Assembly: GCA_964370195.1 (NCBI GenBank) | Contig: CAYJIH010000011.1 | Span: forward strand, 1 to 41,477 | Direction: 5' to 3' | Length of the DNA stretch: 41,477 nucleotides | Source of the DNA: JAAYCI01 sp964370195 | Lineage (GTDB): Bacteria; Bacillota; Clostridia; Oscillospirales; Ruminococcaceae | Part shown: in pieces, positions 33,932 to 41,340 of the stretch | How positions within the stretch are numbered: the first letter of the stretch is position 1 | How the letters are laid out: every line of letters begins with the position of its first letter | Notes under the pieces: generated by a model | Databases searched by the model: none | The model's input: only the letters and a program-made list of their open reading frames with translations | What the model was told of the DNA's origin: nothing | Translations under genes and position numbers: made by a program

Positions 33932-34143
33932 ACTCAATCCTCCATTTTCAATTTTTTAAAAAACACGTGCACCTTACTATACCACGCCCATATCTCAAAA
34001 AAAATCAAACCATGCCGAATGAAGGAATGCATATAAAAAAACCCACCATATCCGTGTATCGTCACGTCAACGGCAGGCTATCTTTCAAATGTCTGGCCAA
34101 ACCGCATTGCCACAAGCACAAAATTCGCTTGTTCCTATTTGTG

Positions 34144-34200
34144 GCAACACCTTACCATAGGGTGTTGCACAAACAACATCTGCAGTTTTTGGGCAACACC
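34144..34200 (-). promoter_or_regulatory. Three-arm alternative hairpin region in the khpA-rimM gap
   Basis: Minus-strand RNA has GGTGTTGC (34200-34193), GCAACACC (34168-34161) and GGTGTTGC again (34151-34144). The middle arm can pair with either outer arm over 8 bp but not both, the layout of a switch. No U-tract follows the second hairpin, so it is not a plain attenuator. It lies in a 290-bp gap between khpA and the small membrane protein; the rest of that gap (33932-34219) holds nothing I recognise. Confidence 0.35.
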
Positions 34201-34219
34201 GCACAAAGCAGCACTGCAC

Positions 34220-34450
34220 TCAGTCAATTTCCACCCGGGCCCGTTTGCCCTGTTTTGCGGCAACGGCACTCATGACAGTTCGGATAGCACGGGCTTTGCT
34301 TCCTTTTTGCCCAATCACCCGCCCTTTGTCTTCTTCTGCCACGATGAGGTGAAAAACGACTTCTCTTGGGTTAGAGTCGTCCACCTGAACCTCAACGGCC
34401 TCCGGCTTATCCACCAACCCACGAACAATCGCGATTAGCACCTCTTGCAT
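34220..34450 (-). CDS. khpA: KH-domain RNA-binding protein KhpA (YlqC)
   Basis: Small RNA-binding protein, 76 residues, which with KhpB affects cell elongation and RNA metabolism in Firmicutes. The single KH domain contains the GxxG loop VIGQKGSKARAIR. AAAGGAG precedes the ATG. It lies 15 nt after rpsP, its standard place. Confidence 0.94.
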   Translation of the reverse strand: MQEVLIAIVRGLVDKPEAVEVQVDDSNPREVVFHLIVAEEDKGRVIGQKGSKARAIRTVMSAVAAKQGKRARVEID

Positions 34451-34465
34451 AGGTATCTCCTTTTG

Positions 34466-34708
34466 TTACAGGACCTCTTTCTTTTTTAGCAATGCACGCA
34501 CAGTATCTGTGGGTTGTGCACCATTGGAAATCCATTTTTTTGCTTTTTCAGCATCCACTTCTACAACACTTGGATTTTTTGTGGGATCATAGTAACCAAT
34601 TTCCTCAATGAAACGTCCGTCACGCGGGAAACGAGAATCTGCCACCACAATGCGGTAAAACGGTGCTTTTTTTGCACCCATACGACGCAGCCTAATTTTT
34701 ACTGACAT
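34466..34708 (-). CDS. rpsP: 30S ribosomal protein S16
   Basis: Structural protein of the 30S body, 80 residues. MSVKIRLRRMGAKKAPFYRIVVADSR and RDGRFIEEIGYYDPT are the family signatures, and TDTVRALLKK ends the core. The ATG at 34708 follows GGAGG at eleven bases; a GTG overlapping that site is rejected. Between ffh and khpA. Confidence 0.97.
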   Translation of the reverse strand: MSVKIRLRRMGAKKAPFYRIVVADSRFPRDGRFIEEIGYYDPTKNPSVVEVDAEKAKKWISNGAQPTDTVRALLKKKEVL

Positions 34709-34781
34709 AGTTTTGTACACCTCCGGTATATTTAAAAAATATTTCTTATATTAAGCGGTTGCCCGGCTAATATCACACTGA

Positions 34782-36107
34782 TTAAAATCCACCAAGCCCG
34801 CGCAACATGCGCCCCATCTTTTTCGGATTCTTGTTCATTTTCTTCATCAATTTGCTCATTTGTTCGTACATTTTCAGCAAACGATTCACATCCTCCACAC
34901 GCGTTCCACTGCCAGTTGCAATGCGCCGTTTACGCGGTGGCTTTATAATGGATGGCTTCTCTCTCTCTTGTTTTGTCATACTTTGAATCATCGCTTCGAT
35001 GCGCACAAGTTCACGCTCGTCAAACTCCGGTGTTGCACCACCCATGTTGGGCATCATTCCCATTAAAGCAGAAGCGCCACCCATTTTTTTAAGTTGCTGC
35101 AACTGCCCAAGCAGATCATTCATATCAAACTTATTTTCTAAAAAGCGTTTTGTGGCTTCTTCGGCCTCTTTTTCATCAGCCGTTTCCTGCGCTTTTTCTA
35201 TCAAGGTAAGCACATCGCCCATGCCCAAAATGCGCGACGCCATTCGGTCTGGGTAAAAACTCTCTAAGTCGTCAATTTTTTCGCCCACACCGGCAAACTT
35301 AATCGGTTTCCCCGTCACAGCCCGCACGCTTAGCGCCGCACCGCCACGTGTGTCACCATCCAATTTTGTGATGATCACTCCGTCTACACCGATTTTTTCA
35401 TTGAAGTTTTTGGCCACATTCACTGCATCTTGGCCCACCATGGCATCCACCACAAGCAAGGTTTCATCCACTACCACCGCTTCTTTTATGCGCAACAATT
35501 CGCCCATCAGCTCTTCGTCCACATGCAAACGGCCGGCCGTATCTAAAATCACTATATCGTTGCCATGATCTTTTGCGTGCAAATACGCCTTTTTGGCAAT
35601 TTCTTCTGGCTTTGCACCCGGCAATGTAAACACAGCAGCGCCGGCGGTTTCCCCCACCTTCTGCAACTGGTCAACAGCAGCTGGGCGGTAAATATCGGCT
35701 GCAACCAACAACGGCCGATGCCCCTGTTTTTGAAAGAAACGTGCCAGTTTGGCCGTATGTGTTGTTTTACCACTACCTTGCAAGCCACACATCATCAGCA
35801 CCGTGGGCGGTGTGGATTTTAAATGCACGTATACATTTTCTGTGCCCATCAAGGCCGTCATTTCTTCATTTACAATTTTAACCACCTGCTGGGCAGGCGT
35901 TAAACTGTCCATCACCTCTTGGCCAATGGCACGCTCGGTAACAGAATCTATAAAATCTTTCGCTACTTTATAGTTTACGTCGGCTTCTAACAGTGCCATG
36001 CGCACTTCACGCATAGCCGCTTTTATGTCACTTTCATTCAGTTTTCCTTTGCCGCGCAATTTTTTAAAAACTTGCCCCAGCCGTTCGCTTAAAGACTCAA
36101 ACGCCAT
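34782..36107 (-). CDS. ffh: Signal recognition particle protein Ffh (SRP54)
   Basis: GTPase that binds 4.5S/scRNA and signal peptides and targets nascent membrane proteins to FtsY. It has 441 residues. N domain, then G domain with GLQGSGKTT (108-116), DTAGRLHVDEELM, TKLDGDTRGGAALS and FAGVGEKIDDLESF, then the methionine-rich M domain with GSGTRVEDVNRLLKMYEQM and MNKNPKKMGRML. AAAGGA precedes the ATG. 33 nt after ylxM. Confidence 0.98.
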   Translation of the reverse strand: MAFESLSERLGQVFKKLRGKGKLNESDIKAAMREVRMALLEADVNYKVAKDFIDSVTERAIGQEVMDSLTPAQQVVKIVNEEMTALMGTENVYVHLKSTPPTVLMMCGLQGSGKTTHTAKLARFFQKQGHRPLLVAADIYRPAAVDQLQKVGETAGAAVFTLPGAKPEEIAKKAYLHAKDHGNDIVILDTAGRLHVDEELMGELLRIKEAVVVDETLLVVDAMVGQDAVNVAKNFNEKIGVDGVIITKLDGDTRGGAALSVRAVTGKPIKFAGVGEKIDDLESFYPDRMASRILGMGDVLTLIEKAQETADEKEAEEATKRFLENKFDMNDLLGQLQQLKKMGGASALMGMMPNMGGATPEFDERELVRIEAMIQSMTKQEREKPSIIKPPRKRRIATGSGTRVEDVNRLLKMYEQMSKLMKKMNKNPKKMGRMLRGLGGF

Positions 36108-36140
36108 GTATGAAATCCTTTCCCACTTAATTTTGGCCTG

Positions 36141-36536
36141 CTATTCGCTCAATCTATCAATCACAGCCTGCATTGCACCCACATGTCCTTGCACAAACTC
36201 CACCGTTGCCGTACCAGCACAGCTGTGCTCCTCCAGTGCTTGTAACAATCCACTCAGCTCTTCCAGCCCATCTTGCATGCTACGGTAGCGGCCAGCAAAC
36301 CCCACTTTTTCCTCAAGATCCAGCAAAATGGTTTCGCCACGCTTAATAGAGTCGCGCACACCTTGACGCGTAATTCCAAAGTTTTCGGCAATCTCCGACA
36401 AAGAAAGGTCTGCGTTGTAATATTGTTCCATCACATCCCGCTGCTTTTCCGTCAGCACATCACCGTAAAAATCGATTAAATAAGACAATTCCAGATTTTT
36501 GGCCACCGCTTTTTCCTTCCTCATTCCCGCTTGCAT
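36141..36536 (-). CDS. ylxM: YlxM-type helix-turn-helix protein
   Basis: UPF0122 family protein, a sigma-70 region-4-like helix-turn-helix protein always beside ffh and thought to modulate SRP genes or SRP activity. It has 131 residues with this start. LIDFYGDVLTEKQRDVMEQYYNADLSLSEIAENFGITRQGVRDSIKRGE is the family core. Three in-frame ATG codons compete: 36545 (no room for a binding site), 36536 (AAGTGA ten bases upstream, chosen) and 36524 (best match to homologue length, poor site). First gene of the operon, under a consensus promoter. Confidence 0.9.
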   Translation of the reverse strand: MQAGMRKEKAVAKNLELSYLIDFYGDVLTEKQRDVMEQYYNADLSLSEIAENFGITRQGVRDSIKRGETILLDLEEKVGFAGRYRSMQDGLEELSGLLQALEEHSCAGTATVEFVQGHVGAMQAVIDRLSE

Positions 36537-36595
36537 GTAAAGCATATCACTTTACAGAACTATCTCATTATACTCTGCCACCTCTTCTTTGTCAA
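36537..36595 (-). promoter_or_regulatory. Consensus promoter of the ylxM-ffh-rpsP operon, with a palindrome at the transcript start
   Basis: On the minus strand a perfect TTGACA (36595-36590), a 17-nt spacer and a perfect TATAAT (36572-36567). About five bases into the transcript lies GTAAAG-7 nt-CTTTAC (36555-36537), which overlaps the ylxM translation start region and could be an operator or a start-site hairpin. Confidence 0.85.
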
Positions 36596-36624
36596 GGTAA
36601 AATATTCCCTTTTCCTATCGCGGC

Positions 36625-36653
36625 TTGACGCATGTTCTTTTTCCTTCTATACT
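36625..36653 (+). promoter_or_regulatory. Promoter of the fumarase operon
   Basis: TTGACG (36625-36630), a 17-nt spacer and TATACT (36648-36653), divergent from the ylxM promoter; the predicted transcript start is about 35 nt before the first gene. Confidence 0.75.
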
Positions 36654-36694
36654 TTAGTCAACCCCGACAAGACACGAAAGCGAGGCTTTACACG

Positions 36695-37537
36695 ATGAGA
36701 AATTTGCCGGCTACCGAAATTACTGCCGCTGTACGCGCCCTTTGTATCCAAGCATGCGAAGTTTTACCAGAAGACGTGGCCCAATGTCTTAGCGATTGCA
36801 AAGAACATGAGCCCTGGCCTGCTGCCGCAGATGCCTTAGCGCGTTTGCAAGAAAACGCGCGCCTTGCCAGCGAAGAACACCGCCCTCTTTGCCAAGATAC
36901 TGGCATGTGTTGTGTTTTCGCCTCACTCGGGCAAGATGTTCACATTACAGGCGGAGATTTTTATGACGCGATTAACGAGGGGGTTCGGCAAGGATACCAA
37001 GATGGTTTTTTGCGTAAATCCATTGTAAAAGATCCCCTGCGCCGTAAAAACACTGGCGATAATACCCCTGCCTTTGTCTCGTTAGAGCTTGTGCCAGGCG
37101 ATCGTCTTTCCCTCACTGTCGCCCCAAAAGGCATTGGCTCTGAAAACATGAGCCGTTTGGCGATGTTGCCCCCTTCTGCCGGTGAAAGCGGTGTTTTGGA
37201 TTTTGTGGTAGATTGTGTACGCCGTGCCGGTGGAAATCCATGCCCACCCGTTATTGTGGGGGTTGGGCTAGGAGGCAATTTTGACAAAGCACCTGCACTT
37301 GCCAAAAAAGCCTTACTTCGTCCTTTAAACAAACCCCACCAAGACGCTTACTACCAAGCTCTTGAAGCCGAGCTTTTACGGCGAATCAATTCGCTTGGCA
37401 TTGGCCCGCAAGGGTTTGGTGGCAAAACCACCGCGCTTGCCGTTGCCATAGAAACCGCACCCACACATATTGCCGGCTTGCCTGTGGCTGTTAATTTAAA
37501 CTGTCATGCGGCACGCCATGCCTGCACCACCTTATAA
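36695..37537 (+). CDS. Class I fumarate hydratase-type enzyme, alpha subunit (N-terminal domain)
   Basis: Oxygen-sensitive [4Fe-4S] hydro-lyase subunit of 280 residues; fumarase, or the related tartrate dehydratase, interconverts fumarate and malate. The cluster-ligand and substrate motifs are visible: LCQDTGM, ENMSRLAMLPPSAG, GVGLGGNFDKAPALAKKALLR, LGIGPQGFGGKTTALAV and LNCHAARHA. The start at 36695 has GAGG ten bases upstream; the longer open frame upstream runs through the promoter and is rejected. 21 nt before the beta-subunit gene. Fumarase is favoured because it is the common two-subunit enzyme in Clostridia. Confidence 0.9.
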   Translation: MRNLPATEITAAVRALCIQACEVLPEDVAQCLSDCKEHEPWPAAADALARLQENARLASEEHRPLCQDTGMCCVFASLGQDVHITGGDFYDAINEGVRQGYQDGFLRKSIVKDPLRRKNTGDNTPAFVSLELVPGDRLSLTVAPKGIGSENMSRLAMLPPSAGESGVLDFVVDCVRRAGGNPCPPVIVGVGLGGNFDKAPALAKKALLRPLNKPHQDAYYQALEAELLRRINSLGIGPQGFGGKTTALAVAIETAPTHIAGLPVAVNLNCHAARHACTTL

Positions 37538-37558
37538 CTCAAAAAAGGAGCTTGTTGT

Positions 37559-38113
37559 ATGGAGCAAACACTTTTTACACCATTTTCAAAAGAAACCGCC
37601 GTAAGCTTGCGCGCAGGCGAACAATGCCTGCTTAGCGGCACAATTTACACGGCACGCGATGCTGCACACGCGCGCCTTGCCGCCTTACTGGAGGAAGGAA
37701 AGCCCCTGCCCTTTCCCATTCAAAACGCCATTATCTTTTATGTGGGGCCCACTCCAGCGAAACCAGGCGACGCCATTGGCTCTGCCGGCCCCACCACAAG
37801 TTACCGCATGGATCGCTATACGCCCGCTCTGCTTTCAGCCGGCCTGCGCGGCATGATCGGAAAAGGCGCCCGCAATGAAGATGTTGTGCAAAGTATGCAA
37901 AAAAACAACGCCGTTTACTTTGGTGCACTTGGCGGTGCCGGCGCTTTGCTCAGCAGCTGTATCAAAACATGCCGTGTGCTTTGCTACGAAGACCTTGGCC
38001 CCGAAGCCATTCACGAGCTTTCCGTGGTCAATTTCCCTCTCACCGTTGCCATAGACTGCCACGGAAACAACCTCTACGAAACCGGCCCCAAAGCGTATCT
38101 TAACAGTTTATAA
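37559..38113 (+). CDS. Class I fumarate hydratase-type enzyme, beta subunit (C-terminal domain)
   Basis: Partner subunit of 184 residues (FumA C-terminal/TtdB family). LSGTIYTARDAAHARL, IIFYVGPTPAKPGDAIGSAGPTTSYRMD, GMIGKGARN and YFGALGGAGALLSSCI are the family landmarks. AAAGGAG precedes the ATG. Reads from the same transcript as the alpha subunit and ends at a palindromic terminator. Confidence 0.92.
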   Translation: MEQTLFTPFSKETAVSLRAGEQCLLSGTIYTARDAAHARLAALLEEGKPLPFPIQNAIIFYVGPTPAKPGDAIGSAGPTTSYRMDRYTPALLSAGLRGMIGKGARNEDVVQSMQKNNAVYFGALGGAGALLSSCIKTCRVLCYEDLGPEAIHELSVVNFPLTVAIDCHGNNLYETGPKAYLNSL

Positions 38114-38119
38114 CACAAG

Positions 38120-38155
38120 AAAACACCCCTAAAGCCATGGCTTTAGGGGTGTTTT
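38120..38155. terminator. Perfect palindromic terminator after the fumarase genes
   Basis: A 36-bp exact palindrome centred on CCATGG (arm AAAACACCCCTAAAGCCA) with a T-run on the plus side and TTTTCTT on the minus side; serves both the fumarase genes and the convergent Na/phosphate transporter. Confidence 0.9.
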
Positions 38156-38266
38156 TATCGGCATAAAACAATCAACGTGTGCCCTTTATCGAGCAAATTT
38201 TAAATACAAACCGCTTTTTCATAACACAAAACCAAAGGGCTTCACAAAACGCTCAACATGTTTACA

Positions 38267-40039
38267 CTAGTTTTCTTCAAGTCGCCCAAAGTACTGTAAA
38301 TTATACTGAACTCTCAACGCATTGTCGTGCGCTTGCGCTTGTACTTGTAGCTCTTTGTGTAACGCATGCACATCATTGTATTCACTTTTGGCACATAAAG
38401 CACGCGTAGCAATATTAGAACAATGGTCTGAAATACGCTCGTAATCGGCCAATACCGACAAGAACACAATCCCCGCTTCTATGCTACACTTGCCATCTTT
38501 CAAACGTGTCACATGGCGCTCTCGCAAATATTGACAAATGGCGTCTATCGTTTCCTCCAGCGGCTCCACCCTTCTGGCCACCTCATCATTTTCACCGGTA
38601 AACACTTGCGAGGCCATTACCAAAATTTCGCCAACCGCTTCATTTAAAACCAGCAGTTCCTCCTGTGCTTTAGCCGAAAAACGAATTTCTTTGTCGTACA
38701 CCTCGCCACCACGCTCCATGATATTCACAAGGTGGTCGCCAATTCGCTCAAAATCTGTTACATAGCCAAGCAAGCTTGTCACCTCTTGGCTTTCCTCATC
38801 ACTTAAATCCCGTTTATTCATTTCAATAAGATAATTCGACACCTTCACTTCCAGCTTGTCCATCACGCCTTCGCGCCGCATCATCAGTTCCGACTTTTCT
38901 TCGCTATAATTTACAAGGCTTTGCACGGAATCCGTTTGCATCAAACACCCTACTTGAGCCATTTGGCCCACGGCTCTTTCCGCCTGTGCCAAAGCCAAGG
39001 AAGGGCTGGTGTAAAGGCGTGCGTCCAGCGGTGTTGTTTCTAGTTCCGGATAACTCTCGCCCGGTTTGTCGCGCACTGTAAATTCTGACAATTTCACAAG
39101 TTGCTTTGTGAACGGCAAGAACATCAACGTTGCTACAACATTGAATAACAAATGGAAATTCGCCACATCACCACGGCCAATAGAATCGTTCCAACTTGGG
39201 AAGCCAAAAATGCTTTCTATCGCATAAATAGCGACAATGAAAATAGTGGTGCCGATAATGTTGAAATACAGGTGGAAAAAAGCCACACGTTTTGCCGCTT
39301 TTGTAGCACCAATCGACGCCAACAACCCTGTAACACATGTACCAATATTTTGCCCTAAAATAATGGGCACTGCACTGCTCCAAGTTACAATTCCTGTTAC
39401 TGTTAGCGCTTGCAAAATACCCACAGAAGCAGAGGACGATTGAATGGCTGCTGTTACAAGTGCGCCAGCTAAAATACCAAAAAGAGGGTTTTGCAAACTC
39501 GAAAACATTTCTTCAAACAGTGGGCTTTCCCTTAGCGGACGCACAGCATCTTCCATGGCAAACATCCCACTAAACAACACACCAAACCCCAACATAATTT
39601 GGCCAATGTTCTTCTTTTTCCCATTTTTAACAAACAGGTATAAAATCATGCCTGCAAATGCCACCGCCGGCGCCAAGGTAGACGGTTTCAACATTGTTAA
39701 AAACACATTATCGCTCGAAATATCAGTAAGGCGCAACAACTGCGATGTCATCGTGGTTCCAATATTCGCACCCATCACCACACCTGCAGCTTGTTGCAAC
39801 TGCATAATGCCACTATTTACAAGTCCAATCACAATTACCGTAGTTCCGGAAGAAGACTGAAGCAACGCTGTTGCTATTGCCCCAAAAAGAACGCCTTTTG
39901 TTGTGGAAGATGTTAATTTCTGTAAAACACTTTCCGTGCGTCCACCTGCAATTTTTTCAAGGCCATTGCCCATTACATTCATTCCGTATAAGAACAGTGC
40001 CAGCCCACCAATTAAGGTGATAAAACTGAATATGGTCAC
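38267..40039 (-). CDS. Na+/phosphate cotransporter family protein fused to a PhoU domain
   Basis: Membrane protein of 590 residues (NptA/YjbB family). Two inverted repeats carry the QSSS motifs, LLQSSSGTT (61-64) and AIQSSSAS (200-203), with GANIGTT and GQNIGTC nearby, typical of Na/Pi-II transporters. From about 350 on a soluble helical PhoU-type region follows (LGYVTDFERIGDHLVNIMERG and VLADYERISDHCSNIATRAL are the two PhoU signatures). The start is GTG with GGGGGT nine bases upstream. Na-driven phosphate uptake or export is inferred from the family; no pst or phoB genes are present. Confidence 0.92.
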   Translation of the reverse strand: MTIFSFITLIGGLALFLYGMNVMGNGLEKIAGGRTESVLQKLTSSTTKGVLFGAIATALLQSSSGTTVIVIGLVNSGIMQLQQAAGVVMGANIGTTMTSQLLRLTDISSDNVFLTMLKPSTLAPAVAFAGMILYLFVKNGKKKNIGQIMLGFGVLFSGMFAMEDAVRPLRESPLFEEMFSSLQNPLFGILAGALVTAAIQSSSASVGILQALTVTGIVTWSSAVPIILGQNIGTCVTGLLASIGATKAAKRVAFFHLYFNIIGTTIFIVAIYAIESIFGFPSWNDSIGRGDVANFHLLFNVVATLMFLPFTKQLVKLSEFTVRDKPGESYPELETTPLDARLYTSPSLALAQAERAVGQMAQVGCLMQTDSVQSLVNYSEEKSELMMRREGVMDKLEVKVSNYLIEMNKRDLSDEESQEVTSLLGYVTDFERIGDHLVNIMERGGEVYDKEIRFSAKAQEELLVLNEAVGEILVMASQVFTGENDEVARRVEPLEETIDAICQYLRERHVTRLKDGKCSIEAGIVFLSVLADYERISDHCSNIATRALCAKSEYNDVHALHKELQVQAQAHDNALRVQYNLQYFGRLEEN

Positions 40040-40089
40040 CTAAAAATACCCCCGTGCATTTTGATTTTGTACATAACTATTTTCAAAGA

Positions 40090-40138
40090 GCACAGCTGTG
40101 CCCTGTTCTATTATACAGATAGACCCACTTTGTTTCAA
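40090..40138 (-). promoter_or_regulatory. Promoter of the Na/phosphate transporter gene with a palindrome at the transcript start
   Basis: On the minus strand TTGAAA (40138-40133), a 17-nt spacer and a perfect TATAAT (40115-40110). The 12-bp perfect palindrome GCACAGCTGTGC (40090-40101) lies at the predicted transcript start, a position fit for a dimeric repressor. Confidence 0.75.
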
Positions 40139-40247
40139 TTTATTTTTACAAATATTTAACATTATTTTTACGGATTTTTTTCACACCTATCAAAAACCAT
40201 ATTTTTGCATACAAAATTAAACAAATTATCGTTTTATTTTTTACTCA

Positions 40248-40276
40248 TTGACAAATCGCCCATCTAAAGATACGAT
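40248..40276 (+). promoter_or_regulatory. Promoter of the PH-domain gene
   Basis: A perfect TTGACA (40248-40253), a 17-nt spacer and TACGAT (40271-40276), about 34 nt before the start codon. Confidence 0.7.
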
Positions 40277-40309
40277 AGAACTATCTACATAAAAAGGAGA
40301 CTTGCCCTT

Positions 40310-40684
40310 ATGTTAGACTTTAACAATGCAACATTTTTAAAACTTCGGAAAGTTCCCGACGATGATTTTTCGCAATTACTACAGCCACTGCTTTGTAACA
40401 ACGAACACATCCTTTGCTCCTATCGCAGTGTTCGCGATGGAGTTGTTTTCACCAACAAGCGCGCCATCGCCATCAATGTGCAAGGTTTAACCGGAAAGAA
40501 AAAAGATTTCACTTCCATGCCATACTCCAAAATCCAAGTATATTCTGTAGAAAGCGCCGGTCTTTTCGACATCGACAGTGAACTGGAACTTTGGTTTTCA
40601 TCTCTTGGTAAGGTGCGTTTTGAATTTACCGGTCAAGTGGATATCGCCGAAATTTGCAGGGCAATTTCCGAAAACGTGCTATAA
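40310..40684 (+). CDS. Bacterial PH-domain protein
   Basis: Cytoplasmic protein of 124 residues resembling the bacterial pleckstrin-homology family found in Firmicutes (YvbH/DUF1696 kind). Visible pattern: an N-terminal helix, DGVVFTNKRAIAINVQGLTGKKKDFTSMPYSKI (the TNKR...KK..F.S.PY..I core), then SAGLFDIDSELELWF and a final helix. AAAGGAG precedes the ATG. Function of the family is unknown; no membrane segment is present. It is followed by the arsC-type gene after 55 nt. Confidence 0.8.
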   Translation: MLDFNNATFLKLRKVPDDDFSQLLQPLLCNNEHILCSYRSVRDGVVFTNKRAIAINVQGLTGKKKDFTSMPYSKIQVYSVESAGLFDIDSELELWFSSLGKVRFEFTGQVDIAEICRAISENVL

Positions 40685-40703
40685 ACCCCAATACACTATA
40701 TTC

Positions 40704-40724
40704 CTTTTAATAGGGTATTAAAAG
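40704..40724. repeat. Perfect AT-rich inverted repeat before the arsC-type gene
   Basis: CTTTTAATA-GGG-TATTAAAAG: 9-bp exact arms, 3-nt centre, 16 nt before the start codon and just before the ribosome binding site. It could be an operator of the ArsR kind or a hairpin controlling translation; no ArsR gene is seen. Confidence 0.5.
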
Positions 40725-40739
40725 AAAGGGATCTTCACT

Positions 40740-41141
40740 ATGAAAAAAATTGCTTTTATCTGTGTACACAATTCTTGCCGCAGCCAAATTGCAGAAGCCT
40801 TAGGCAAACATCTGGCAAGCGACACCTTCGAAAGCTACTCTGCCGGCACAGAAACGAAACCTCAAATCAATGCCGATGCTGTGCGATTAATGAAGCAACA
40901 ATACAACATTGATATGGAGAAAACCCAACAAAGCAAATTGCTGGAAAATATTCCACCCGTTGATATTGTAGTAACCATGGGTTGCAACGCTGCCTGCCCA
41001 TTTCTTCCTTGCAAACACCGCGAAGACTGGGGCCTAAACGACCCAAGCGGCCAAGATGACGCCACCTTTTTAAATGTCATTGAAACCATCCACAAAAATA
41101 TTTTAGATTTGCGCGAGCGCATTCAAAATGGCACTATATAA
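40740..41141 (+). CDS. arsC: Arsenate reductase of the low-molecular-weight phosphatase type (thioredoxin-linked)
   Basis: 133-residue cytoplasmic enzyme that reduces arsenate to arsenite through a cascade of three cysteines. The phosphatase loop CVHNSCRSQIAEA gives Cys8 and the CxxxxxR signature. The later Cys residues lie in MGCNAACPFLPCKHREDWGLNDPSG, where the DPSG ending is the conserved Asp loop. GAAAGGGA precedes the ATG. No arsB, acr3 or arsR is next to it, so a wider redox or phosphatase role is possible. The other ArsC-like protein in this window, at 2880, belongs to the unrelated glutaredoxin-type family. Confidence 0.85.
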   Translation: MKKIAFICVHNSCRSQIAEALGKHLASDTFESYSAGTETKPQINADAVRLMKQQYNIDMEKTQQSKLLENIPPVDIVVTMGCNAACPFLPCKHREDWGLNDPSGQDDATFLNVIETIHKNILDLRERIQNGTI

Positions 41142-41194
41142 GTCTTCTCATTTACCTTATACTTTTCATTGTCTAAAGCGCTTCACACACCAAA

Positions 41195-41220
41195 AGGGCC
41201 ATTCCTTGTGGAATGGCCCT
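41195..41220. terminator. Hairpin after the arsC-type gene
   Basis: Exact 11-bp stem AGGGCCATTCC/GGAATGGCCCT with a TTGT loop. A T-run follows only on the minus side (TTTTGG), so for the plus-strand gene it is a weak terminator. Confidence 0.6.
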
Positions 41221-41250
41221 CAGCATGTCAAAAAAGTCGTTGCACCAGGT

Positions 41251-41340
41251 AGAGGAAAGACCTTGGGGCGCCGTCTTCGGGCTGAAGGTCTTGGGGGCGC
41301 TGCCCCAAACCCCGCCACTTTAAAAAGTGGACAAACTTTT
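41251..41340. repeat. Composite GC-rich hairpin repeat
   Basis: Three nested or adjacent structures: AAGACCTT/AAGGTCTT (41257-41264 with 41285-41292), GGGG-GCGCTG-CCCC just after, and CCACTTT-AA-AAAGTGG (41315-41330) followed by a T-run. TTGGGGCGC recurs as TTGGGGGCGC. This mix of a GGGGGCGCTGCCCC core and an AAAGTGG hairpin is one I associate with dispersed intergenic repeats in Oscillospiraceae-like genomes. The last 137 bases (41341-41477) contain no recognised feature. Confidence 0.5.

Noticed and set aside
33727..34275. Long plus-strand open frame across the khpA-rimM gap
   Set aside because: It runs antisense to two genes, has no binding site and has a Pro/His/Cys-rich composition typical of antisense frames here.
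41315..41330. AAAGTGG in the end repeat as an MraZ box
   Set aside because: It is part of a hairpin, single, and not tandem at 10-bp spacing as in the mraZ promoter.
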